A program made the translations under genes and the position numbers. Positions 26,455 to 33,660 of a stretch of DNA of 64,000 nt are shown here, in pieces. The DNA comes from Microbulbifer sp. THAF38 (GTDB taxonomy: Bacteria > Pseudomonadota > Gammaproteobacteria > Pseudomonadales > Cellvibrionaceae): NCBI RefSeq assembly GCF_009363535.1, contig NZ_CP045369.1, forward strand, positions 4,103,001-4,167,000. The letters run 5' to 3'. How positions within the stretch are numbered: the stretch's first letter is position 1; each line of letters starts with the position of its first letter. The notes under the pieces are model-generated. The model was not told where the DNA came from. It saw only the letters and a list, made by a program, of their open reading frames with translations, and did no database searches.

Positions 26455-26835
26455 ATGAGAAAACTAATCTCTTCAGGTTCTCATCTGGAAGAGCCGATAG
26501 GATTTTCTAGAGCGTGCCGAGTGGGAAACCTAATTTCTGTTTCTGGTACGGCACCTATCAAGGATGGCCAGACCGCTTACATAGGTGATGTGTATGCTCA
26601 AACGAAGTACTGTATGGAGCTTTCAATGAAGGCCATACTAGAAGCAGGTGGAGAACCAGCGGGTATCATCAGAACCCGTATCATGCTTACGGATATATCC
26701 CGCTGGGAAGAAGCAGCAAAAGCACATGGAGAGCTATTCTCTACAATAAAGCCTGCATGCACATTTGTTGAGGTAAGTCGCTTTATAGATCTGGCATGGC
26801 TTGTGGAAACAGAAATGGACTGTGTATTGGGCTAG
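26455..26835 (+). CDS. RidA/YjgF/YER057c-family protein
   Basis: A 126-residue single-domain protein of the RidA superfamily. It shows GNLISVSGTAPI (residues 24-35), ILEAGG (61-66), RTRIMLTDISRWEEAAKAHGELF (72-94) and the C-terminal VETEMDCV. In archetypal RidA the catalytic arginine lies in the conserved block around residue 105 (RxxLPxxxxVE); here that stretch reads VSRFIDLAWLVETEM, so the Arg is retained in a divergent context. RidA deaminates reactive enamine/imine intermediates; this sequence belongs to one of the side branches (Rid4-7-like) whose substrates are unknown. ATG start; single gene. Confidence 0.88.
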   Translation: MRKLISSGSHLEEPIGFSRACRVGNLISVSGTAPIKDGQTAYIGDVYAQTKYCMELSMKAILEAGGEPAGIIRTRIMLTDISRWEEAAKAHGELFSTIKPACTFVEVSRFIDLAWLVETEMDCVLG

Positions 26836-26945
26836 ATATAAAAATTCGCTCAAGTACGCTCTGAGCTTAAGACCCGTCACTGAACGGATTTACGACGCGT
26901 TAATATTACCCGAACCGCCCCCTTACCCCTGTATTAAGATTTTAT

Positions 26946-27254
26946 ATGAACTGGAAAGCACTAATAGAATTCGGAGCCCCTAGGCAATCTCATCAGCCGC
27001 CAATCATCAACTTGCTGATAGCTTCAGGTATATTTTTAGGGCTAATTCCTTGGCTTATGCTGGATGGAAAATTCCTCCTAACAAAGGGACGTTTTCGTCC
27101 AGAAGAAATTCTTTTAACAGTCAAAGATCAACCTGTATTTTTTTGGATTCTAGCCTTCTTCGCCTTCATTTGCGGTGTTGTGTGCTTGCTGTCTAGCGTT
27201 GGAGATTACCAACTGAATGTTCGAGCACAAAAGATTAATAATCGCCGGCAGTAA
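26946..27254 (+). CDS. Small two-helix membrane protein, unknown
   Basis: A 102-residue protein with hydrophobic segments at about residues 23-40 and 67-88 and a polar loop between them (GKFLLTKGRFRPEEILLTVKDQ). No recognisable domain. ATG start. It is similar in style to the protein at 26080 but not alike in sequence. Confidence 0.65.
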   Translation: MNWKALIEFGAPRQSHQPPIINLLIASGIFLGLIPWLMLDGKFLLTKGRFRPEEILLTVKDQPVFFWILAFFAFICGVVCLLSSVGDYQLNVRAQKINNRRQ

Positions 27255-27315
27255 ACTGGTGTTCTTACTGGTTCCTAGAGGATTGCTCAGATAGCACCAG
27301 CGGTGAAAAACCATA

Positions 27316-27526
27316 ATGAGAAATGGAACTCTTGTATTAGTTTGTTTGACTCCACTTTTTGCAGTAGCCTCATATATAATCTTTCACAGATAAAAGAAGG
27401 CCAAGGAAATTCTCGCGAAGCCTATTACCTATTCAATAAATTGATGTATATGCTTGTGATAACTGCGAGTTGAAAAGCAAAGTTCTCAATAAAGCCAAGT
27501 GCCTAAGAAAGTATTTAGACCAGTGA
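27316..27526 (+). pseudogene. Decayed small membrane-anchored protein gene
   Basis: Starting at the ATG at 27316 the frame gives a membrane anchor (RNGTLVLVCLTPLFAVASYI), a TAA, then in the same frame KKAKEILAKPITYSIN. A one-base shift is then needed to continue as DVYACDNCELKSKVLNKAKC and a TGA at 27524. The pieces together would make an anchored protein of about 70 residues with a CDNC motif. One stop and one frameshift suggest a dead gene. This reading is by eye only. Confidence 0.35.
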
Positions 27527-27644
27527 ACGACGGCTAGTGATTCAAGTAAACCCACAATGTAGAACAAAGGCACTCACTGCTCTGTGTTCCACTCCTATAA
27601 ATTAATATTAGTCTTCCCATTGTATATAAAAAGGATTTATATCA

Positions 27645-28094
27645 TTGAACATTAATTTACGAGAAATAACAAAAGATAACTGGGTCGATATGATTGACCT
27701 CGATATTACAAAAGAGCAGGAAAATTATGTTGCTCTACCTTCAGAAGCTATTGCCGCATCCAAGTTTTATGATCATTACATCAATCGAGGCGTTTATCTT
27801 GGGGATAAGCCCATTGGATTTATCCAATATTACCCAAATCATGGCAATGGCAAATCAGACGAAATCTTTATAGATCAATTATTGATTGACATCAGCTTTC
27901 AAGGTCAAGGCTACAATTCAGAAGCAGTGAAACTCGCATTAGCAGAAATAAAGAAACTTGAAGGCTTTGATTCTATATCCATTTGTTACGTTGAAGGATA
28001 TGACACCATGAAACCTTTTTTCGAACGATTTGGGTTTAAAGTCGTAAATCAGGATGAGTTCGATGAAACGATTATGGAGCTCCATTATAATTAA
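27645..28094 (+). CDS. GNAT-family acetyltransferase (spermidine/spermine-type group)
   Basis: A 149-residue GNAT protein. The N-terminus LREITKDNWVDMIDLDI and NYVALPSEAIAASKFY resemble the PaiA/BltD-like acetyltransferases. The acetyl-CoA loop is FQGQGYNSEAV (residues 86-96), matching the Q/RxxGxG/A motif, and the C-terminal FFERFGFKV completes the fold. TTG start at 27645, with AAAGGAT upstream. It stands alone in the AT-rich strip. Polyamine specificity is suggested only by similarity. Confidence 0.85.
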   Translation: MNINLREITKDNWVDMIDLDITKEQENYVALPSEAIAASKFYDHYINRGVYLGDKPIGFIQYYPNHGNGKSDEIFIDQLLIDISFQGQGYNSEAVKLALAEIKKLEGFDSISICYVEGYDTMKPFFERFGFKVVNQDEFDETIMELHYN

Positions 28095-28290
28095 GGGCAT
28101 TTCTTCGATATATATTTCAGATAGCGGTAGGGTTCACATTTAGCAGGTTAAAACTGCTTAATAATTTTATAAACTCTTGAGGTATGGTGGCTGACCCAGC
28201 AGTGTCGGCTACATATTTTTATTTATGAAATATACGATAAAACCACTATGTAAAAGACTTGATATTTAAAATTCTAGTAGTTAGTAGACC

Positions 28291-28782
28291 ATGAATTTAT
28301 CCAAAAAATGTATTATCGCTGATGGCACAGTAACTATTAAGAGAAACTCTTACTGTGTTATCTTTATTGTTTTAGCAGGATTAAGCTTGCTAACTTTATA
28401 TATCGCTAATATCACGCTGGATCTTGGTCCTGAGTGGGTTATTCTCTGTGTATCTCCTATATTGCTCTCCACCTTAATAGGTCTAAGGGGACAGCTCTTT
28501 CCTGTTCAGACAAAAATAGACTTTAATAGAAAGATAGTGTTCATGAGAGGATTAATCCCATGGAAATGGAAGCCCATGTGCAGATTAAAATGGGGGCTAA
28601 AAGACCTATATATTTCAAGCTATATTATGAACACTAAGCACACACCAGCCGCAAAATTCAATACACTCTGTCTCAAAGCAGGATTGCGCGAATATGTGTT
28701 ATTTGAGAGTATGGATGATTCGGCCATGAGAATGAAAGACTATATTTACGAGAATGCCCTCAATAAGAAAAGACGTAAATAA
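28291..28782 (+). CDS. Two-helix membrane protein, unknown
   Basis: A 163-residue protein with two hydrophobic segments (about residues 22-42 and 48-66), followed by a soluble beta-rich tail (KIDFNRKIVFMRGLIPWKWK) that recalls bacterial PH-like domains, though I cannot confirm this. ATG start. It ends 30 bases from the convergent FTR1 gene. Confidence 0.65.
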   Translation: MNLSKKCIIADGTVTIKRNSYCVIFIVLAGLSLLTLYIANITLDLGPEWVILCVSPILLSTLIGLRGQLFPVQTKIDFNRKIVFMRGLIPWKWKPMCRLKWGLKDLYISSYIMNTKHTPAAKFNTLCLKAGLREYVLFESMDDSAMRMKDYIYENALNKKRRK

Positions 28783-28812
28783 AGCCTCATGGAATAACTT
28801 ATCTACCACTAG

Positions 28813-29595
28813 TTAATCTCTGGAACACCTACAATAAACACCCCCAAGCACGCACAGCATAAGAAAAATACTGCCTGCGTAGACCATTACTTCCAGAGGG
28901 GTCGGTGTGGCTTCGTAACCAGCTACAGCAAAGAGTAGCTGCCCGGGGATTGAGTCCTCCCTTAATAGTTGGGAACTATCCCAGAGGGGCTCTTGCCCAG
29001 GCAGTAAATTTGCTTGAATGAATAATTGCGTGGCCTGAAGAATCATTCCGGCTGCCAAGATGGTGAGTAATATACAGGAGGCCATCAAAGTATATTTGGG
29101 TGATAGACTACATAAAAAGTAATAAAATAATGCACCTAAACTGTAGCCGATACCGGCACCTAGCAATGCACCGATTATTACAGAGGGTAAGAGTGGTGGG
29201 TGCAGCCAAAAGGAAGTAAGATAAACATAAACTTCTGACCCCTCACGCATAATTGCGAGTGTGACTGCCAGTAGCATAGCGCCCTGTAAGATGGATAAAT
29301 GGTATTGCTGCTTACGCCAGTTAAATAACAACAAGGTGGTGACTATTGCTAATAATATATAGATTGTGATTAATATTCCGGCATTCACCAGCTCCTGGCC
29401 TGTACCATTTATTGCCTGGGAGACTCGCGCAAGGTTTTCACCATAGACGATTGCAGCCAATCCACCGAGTAACAGCGCGATATAAAACCAGCGGGCGCGA
29501 AGATCCAGTATTCGGGTAGTCGCCAATAGCACACTGAGCAGCAGCGCCACTTCCAACACTTCCCGCAGTACTACCATTACAGAGGTTAATAACAT
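28813..29595 (-). CDS. FTR1-family iron permease
   Basis: A 260-residue inner-membrane protein with about seven helices. The two iron-permeation motifs of the FTR1/EfeU family are present: REVLE (residues 11-15, canonical REGLE) and REGSE (117-121). FTR1 proteins move iron delivered by a partner oxidase or binding protein. Here the partner is the cupredoxin-like lipoprotein immediately upstream (10-base gap), itself overlapping a two-component system. The set resembles a shortened FtrABCD or EfeUO system that lacks the P19 protein, ferredoxin and peroxidase. ATG start. It is the last gene of a long minus-strand train. Confidence 0.92.
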   Translation of the reverse strand: MLLTSVMVVLREVLEVALLLSVLLATTRILDLRARWFYIALLLGGLAAIVYGENLARVSQAINGTGQELVNAGILITIYILLAIVTTLLLFNWRKQQYHLSILQGAMLLAVTLAIMREGSEVYVYLTSFWLHPPLLPSVIIGALLGAGIGYSLGALFYYFLCSLSPKYTLMASCILLTILAAGMILQATQLFIQANLLPGQEPLWDSSQLLREDSIPGQLLFAVAGYEATPTPLEVMVYAGSIFLMLCVLGGVYCRCSRD

Positions 29596-29605
29596 AAGCC
29601 TTTCG

Positions 29606-29992
29606 CTACTGTGCGATAATTTTTCCCTGAGCCGTTATGGAATGGAATTCACCAAAAAACAGATATTCACCTGCTGGCAAAGGGCCAATAAATAGCACTG
29701 CCTTGCTATTACCCATGATCACTTTTTTTCGGTTGAGCTGGTAACTCTCAAATTCTTCTGGGGAGGCATCTCGATTGTAGATCACCAGTTTAATTTCCGT
29801 ATCGGCGGGTACCACCAGTTCGGAAGGGTTAAAAAGATGGTTGTGGATTTCTAATTTTACAGTGGGTTTATTAGTATCTGGAGCGCAGGCACCCAATAAA
29901 ATTGAAACCAAAATCCAAAGACCTGCAACCAAAGCGCCGCTCTTTTTCTGTTTTTTATAGGTTTTTCTTCGCACCTGTAAGCAACTACGCAT
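29606..29992 (-). CDS. Cupredoxin-like periplasmic lipoprotein of iron permease system
   Basis: A 128-residue protein with a basic N-terminus, one hydrophobic segment and a probable lipobox LLGAC (Cys about residue 36). The mature part matches cupredoxin-type domains of EfeO/FtrB proteins: NHLFNPSELVVPADTEIKL, RDASPEEFES and PAGEYLFFGEFH. The ESYQLNRKKV segment and the missing classical Cys-His copper cluster suggest an EfeO-type iron-binding domain rather than an electron-carrying cupredoxin. The ATG at 29992 overlaps the sensor kinase stop, so the genes are translationally coupled, and the FTR1 gene follows after 10 bases. Confidence 0.85.
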   Translation of the reverse strand: MRSCLQVRRKTYKKQKKSGALVAGLWILVSILLGACAPDTNKPTVKLEIHNHLFNPSELVVPADTEIKLVIYNRDASPEEFESYQLNRKKVIMGNSKAVLFIGPLPAGEYLFFGEFHSITAQGKIIAQ

Positions 29993-31328
29993 CCTTGTCG
30001 TCCTTTGCTTTTTTAAAACGCACGGTTATTGAAAGCCCTTGGCCAAAGTGTGACTGGCCGAGTTCGATTGAAGCTCCGTGAAGGCGAGCGATATGCTGCA
30101 CAATGGAAAGGCCCAATCCGCAACCGGGGGCAGTGCTCTGGTGGCGGTCGCCCCCCACTCGGTAGAACCGTTCAAAAACCCTGGGGTACTCTTCCTCTGG
30201 AATCCCCGGCCCTGAATCCTCCACTTGTAGAAGAATATCCCCTTTGATTAACCGGGTACTCACTTGCACATGGCCCTCCTTAGGAGTGTATTTCGCCGCA
30301 TTGCGCAGGAGATTTTTTAAAAGAATAGTCAGTGCAAAACGGTCGCCACGCAGAAATACCCTACCGCCCAGTAGTTCCACCTGTTGCTTTCTCTGGGCAA
30401 AGATCGGGTATTCCTCTGCCAATACCTCTCGTGCCAGGGCGTGAAGATTGAGTATCTCAAAGCGCGCCGGGTAGTGTTCGGGTGTAGTGCGAAATAAATC
30501 CAGCATTTGCTCTACTAAGTGCGCCATGCGCTGAACACTATCTTCCAGCTTGACCAGACTCTGGGGCATTACTGTTTGCCCAGCCCGCTCAAAATCACTC
30601 TCCAGATTATGCGCGTGTACCTGGATGGCGGCGATGGGCGTGCGCAATTCATGGGCAGCATCGGCAGAAAAGCGCCGCTCGCGCTCAAAAGAGGCCTGCA
30701 GGCGCGCGAGTAACGCATTAATGGATTGCACCACCGGGAGCAGTTCCTGTGGGGGGCTACCCTCTGACAGTGGTGTCAGATCTTCGGCGCGTTTGCTATG
30801 CAGGTCTTCGGCGAGTTTGCGCAAACTGGAAAGGCCGCGCCCCACTACAAACCAAATCAGCAACCCGGCAATCGGTAGGCCCAACAGTATCGGGAGTACT
30901 GCGGCAATCGCCAATTTTTCTGCCAGCTGGTAACGCAGGTCAGATCTCTCGGCAACGATAATCCAGTGGCCATTATCGGGAAAGTATTCGGCGAGACTGC
31001 GCCAACGGTAGCCCGAGAAATTTATTTCCTTATAGCCAACGGCAAAGTCACTGAGGGGTTGCGTCGGGGCCTCGGCGGAGCGCACCAGTAATTTCTTATC
31101 CTCAGACCATACCTGCATCACCATGGCCTCGGGTTGGGCCACCACCCGCTCGGCCCCTGTTGCCACCGGCATATCTGCCAATAACCTGGCGGAGGCGCTT
31201 AATTGGCGGTCAAACAGTCGCTGCGCTTCCGCCATGGTGTCGCGGTAGCCGCGCAGTGCCGAGACAAAATTGACCAGCATGATAATACTGAGCAGCGCGA
31301 TCAGCAGAAAAATACGGATAGATTTCAT
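29985..31328 (-). CDS. Sensor histidine kinase (QseC/PmrB-like)
   Basis: A 447-residue membrane kinase. Two hydrophobic helices (residues about 5-22 and 141-163) enclose a periplasmic sensor of about 115 residues, followed by a HAMP linker, HisKA with phospho-acceptor His226 in AAHELRTPIAA, and HATPase with N box NLLRNAAKYTP, G1 DSGPGIP and G2 GCGLGLSI. The domain layout is that of the QseC/PmrB/BqsS group. No RExxE iron-binding motif of the BqsS type is obvious in the periplasmic part. The start overlaps the response-regulator stop by 4 bases. Its output probably includes the FTR1 pair and, by the box at 35896, the hemolysin-family operon (inference). Confidence 0.92.
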   Translation of the reverse strand: MKSIRIFLLIALLSIIMLVNFVSALRGYRDTMAEAQRLFDRQLSASARLLADMPVATGAERVVAQPEAMVMQVWSEDKKLLVRSAEAPTQPLSDFAVGYKEINFSGYRWRSLAEYFPDNGHWIIVAERSDLRYQLAEKLAIAAVLPILLGLPIAGLLIWFVVGRGLSSLRKLAEDLHSKRAEDLTPLSEGSPPQELLPVVQSINALLARLQASFERERRFSADAAHELRTPIAAIQVHAHNLESDFERAGQTVMPQSLVKLEDSVQRMAHLVEQMLDLFRTTPEHYPARFEILNLHALAREVLAEEYPIFAQRKQQVELLGGRVFLRGDRFALTILLKNLLRNAAKYTPKEGHVQVSTRLIKGDILLQVEDSGPGIPEEEYPRVFERFYRVGGDRHQSTAPGCGLGLSIVQHIARLHGASIELGQSHFGQGLSITVRFKKAKDDKDA

Positions 31329-31993
31329 GCGCCGCCAGCCGCTTCCAGTTTGTAGCCAACGCCGCGAATGGTCTGAATAAACTCTGGATAGATTTTTTTG
31401 CGTAAATTGTGGATATGCACATCCACAGTATTACTGGAAACCTCCTCACCCCAGCTGTACAGCTTATCCTCCAGCTGTTCGCGACTGAGAATATGGCCGG
31501 GGCGCTCGGCCAAGGCGCGCAGCAGGCTGAATTCCCGCCGCGAAAGTTTTATTTCCTGCCCAGCCCTCGTCACGCTATGACTGGATAAATTAATGGCTAC
31601 ATCGCCAATCAGGATTTCCGCACTGAGACCGCTGCCGCCGCGCCTTTCCAGAGCGCGCAAGCGCGCCAGTAGCTCATCTACTGCAAAGGGCTTGGTCAGA
31701 TAGTCATCGGCACCGGCATCCAGGCCCTGCACTTTTGAGGGGAGATCATCGCGGGCGGTGAGAATCAATACCGGCGAGCGAATTGATTTAGCCCGCAACC
31801 GTTTCAACACCTCCACACCATCCAGGTCTGGCAGGCCTAGATCGAGAATAATCACATCCGGTATCGCCGCCTGAGTCAGAGCAATGCCCTCACTGCCGCG
31901 GGCCGCGTGATCAACGGCATAGCCCCCTCTCTGCAGGGCGGTGACCATCCCCTCGGCCAGGGATTGGTTATCTTCGATCAGCAGGATGCGCAT
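31325..31993 (-). CDS. OmpR/PmrA-family response regulator
   Basis: A 222-residue regulator with a receiver domain (acidic pair Glu7-Asp8, phospho-acceptor Asp51 in IILDLGLPD, Lys101 region LTKPF) and a C-terminal winged helix with RREFSLLRAL and VDVHIHNLRKKI. The subfamily looks like QseB/PmrA/BqsR, which bind direct repeats of TTAA type. Such a box lies upstream of the 35848 operon. It overlaps its kinase gene by 4 bases. A 148-base gap with the terminator of the SDR gene lies upstream, so this operon may also have its own promoter. Confidence 0.93.
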   Translation of the reverse strand: MRILLIEDNQSLAEGMVTALQRGGYAVDHAARGSEGIALTQAAIPDVIILDLGLPDLDGVEVLKRLRAKSIRSPVLILTARDDLPSKVQGLDAGADDYLTKPFAVDELLARLRALERRGGSGLSAEILIGDVAINLSSHSVTRAGQEIKLSRREFSLLRALAERPGHILSREQLEDKLYSWGEEVSSNTVDVHIHNLRKKIYPEFIQTIRGVGYKLEAAGGA

Positions 31994-32132
31994 TGGCCTG
32001 GGCTCTTCAGCAATGGAAACAGGTTAGGAGAGCGCTGTGCAACGCCCTCCCCCACCGCCAGAGCATAGTGCCTTTGCCGGGACGGTGGGTGGCGCGGGAG
32101 TGGTTGTTGAATTAGTTGTTGAATTGAAAAGG

Positions 32133-32155
32133 CCGGCGCGCTCAGAGCGCGCCGG
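32133..32155 (-). terminator. Terminator overlapping SDR stop codon
   Basis: Perfect 10-bp GC-rich stem CCGGCGCGCT / AGCGCGCCGG with a 3-base loop; on the minus strand it is followed by CCTTTTC. It contains the stop codon of the SDR gene. The T tract is short, so read-through into the response-regulator operon is possible. Confidence 0.6.
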
Positions 32156-32987
32156 GAGCCGTCTTATCCTGTACTGTTGGCGGAGTTCTCCCGCGGACAA
32201 ATTGGCGAACCAAAGGCAGTTTCTTTGCCAGCGCGCTATCCACAAGAGAGGGCAGGAGCGCATTGACCTTGATAAACAGGCGCTCGGGCCAGCCGATGAA
32301 GCGCCTGCGGCCGTGTTTACTCTGTAGTAAACGCAGGCATTGGGCGGCGACAAATTGTGGCGAGTCGGACTTGTTGCCGAGTGCCCGATTCAAATCGTTG
32401 ACTGCGTCGCTGTTGAGAGGGGTATCCACCGCCCTGGGCGCCAGGTAGTGCACACGCACCTTACTGCCCGCCAACTCCCGGCGCAGGGTTTCGGTAAAGC
32501 CGTGCAACCCCGCTTTACTGGCACCATAGGCCCCAAAGCCCGGATGACCGATATGACCAAAGGCCGAGCCGATGTTAATGATGGCGGCGTGTTCGCTGCG
32601 CTGTAGTGTCGGCAGCAAATCGCGAGTAAGCGCCATAGGCGCGATCAGGTTGGTGTGTAACAACCTGCCCAGCTCGGCATCACCAATGTCGCTGAGCAGG
32701 GAAAAAGAAGCGATGCCGGCGTTGTTGACCAGCACATCCACACCGCCAGGCAGTTGCTCGCAGCTACGCACCAGCTCGGAACGGCTTGCGCCATCACACA
32801 GATCGGCCACCAGTACCTGGTGCCTGTCGCTGTGGGGCAGCCCCACTTTTAACTGTTGCAGGCGCGCAGTGTTGCGCCCCTGCAATAGCAGCCGGTGGCC
32901 CTGTTCGGCCAGCAAGCGGCTGATGGCACTGCCAATTCCGCCGCTGGCACCGGTAATCAGTACCGTGAGCGTTTCTCTTGCCGTCAT
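32142..32987 (-). CDS. Short-chain dehydrogenase/reductase
   Basis: A 281-residue classical SDR. The cofactor motif TGASGGIGSAI is at residues 11-21, NNAG about residues 86-89, and the active-site Tyr-x-x-x-Lys appears as YGASKAG (about 151-157) with the Ser in INIGSAFG. It reduces or oxidises an alcohol/ketone with NAD(P)H. I chose the ATG at 32987, one base past the stop of the oxidase gene, over an upstream start that would overlap it by 19 codons. It is the last gene of the four-gene hemolysin-family operon and probably acts on the product of the acyl ligase and oxidase (inference). Confidence 0.9.
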   Translation of the reverse strand: MTARETLTVLITGASGGIGSAISRLLAEQGHRLLLQGRNTARLQQLKVGLPHSDRHQVLVADLCDGASRSELVRSCEQLPGGVDVLVNNAGIASFSLLSDIGDAELGRLLHTNLIAPMALTRDLLPTLQRSEHAAIINIGSAFGHIGHPGFGAYGASKAGLHGFTETLRRELAGSKVRVHYLAPRAVDTPLNSDAVNDLNRALGNKSDSPQFVAAQCLRLLQSKHGRRRFIGWPERLFIKVNALLPSLVDSALAKKLPLVRQFVRGRTPPTVQDKTAPGAL

Positions 32988-32988
32988 A

Positions 32989-33660
32989 TCAAGCGGCCTC
33001 CTGCACGTTAAAGGGGTTGTCCAGTTCGCGGAAAATATCCCCATACAGGCGGTACATCACCCGCGAGCAGTGCAGGATCACGGCCTGGTCATCGGGATTA
33101 TCGATGCGATTCATCAGCCCCTTGAAGAAATCCACATGGCCGATATCCAGATCGCCGTGAGAGAGCAGATAGCTGAATGCCTTGTTGGGCAGCCCGTGGG
33201 TTTTCTGAATGGCGCGCGCGGCTTGCGTTGCTACGGCGGTACTGGTGCCTTCAAGCACATGCACCATGCCGAAAAAGCCGAGGGGATTGCCGCGGGCGAT
33301 GTTGTCATAGGCGTAGGACACCATCAGTTCGGTACTCAGGTTGGGGCGGCCGTTGCGCACCGCTTCCGCATCGCCGCCACAGGCGGCAATATCGTTGAGC
33401 ACCCATTCCTGGTGACCGGTTTCCTCCTCGATATATTCCGCAACCGCCTCGCGCAACCATTCCTGTTGCTGAGTCAGGCGACTGCCACAGGCCATCATCA
33501 GCGGCACCGTGTGCTTGACGTGGTGATAGGCCTGAGTGAGGAAGGCCACATATTCCTGCAAGGCAATCTCACCCCGTGCGGCGCGTTGGATAAAAGGTAC
33601 CTCCATCAGAGACTGACGGGCGTCGGCAGTTTGCTGTTCAAGCAGATTGTAAAAACTCAT
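32989..33660 (-). CDS. Haem-oxygenase-like diiron oxidase (HDO/TenA-like) family protein
   Basis: A 223-residue all-helical protein of the TenA/haem-oxygenase-like fold. Candidate iron ligands line up as in HDO enzymes: Glu80 and His83 (EETGH), Glu137 (HVLEGT), His168, Asp172 and His175 (SHGDLDIGH). HDO enzymes include UndA (fatty acid to terminal alkene), CADD and BesC, all O2-dependent, iron-using. TenA thiaminases lack this His/Glu set and have a Cys, absent here. The gene overlaps the acyl ligase stop by 4 bases and is followed one base later by the SDR, so it sits in the middle of a tightly coupled operon. Reaction is unknown. Confidence 0.85.
   Translation of the reverse strand: MSFYNLLEQQTADARQSLMEVPFIQRAARGEIALQEYVAFLTQAYHHVKHTVPLMMACGSRLTQQQEWLREAVAEYIEEETGHQEWVLNDIAACGGDAEAVRNGRPNLSTELMVSYAYDNIARGNPLGFFGMVHVLEGTSTAVATQAARAIQKTHGLPNKAFSYLLSHGDLDIGHVDFFKGLMNRIDNPDDQAVILHCSRVMYRLYGDIFRELDNPFNVQEAA

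Noticed and set aside
32101..32127. Direct repeat GTTGTTGAATT twice as a possible regulator site for the response-regulator operon
   Set aside because: Only two short AT-rich copies and no match to the TTAAG-type box of this regulator family.
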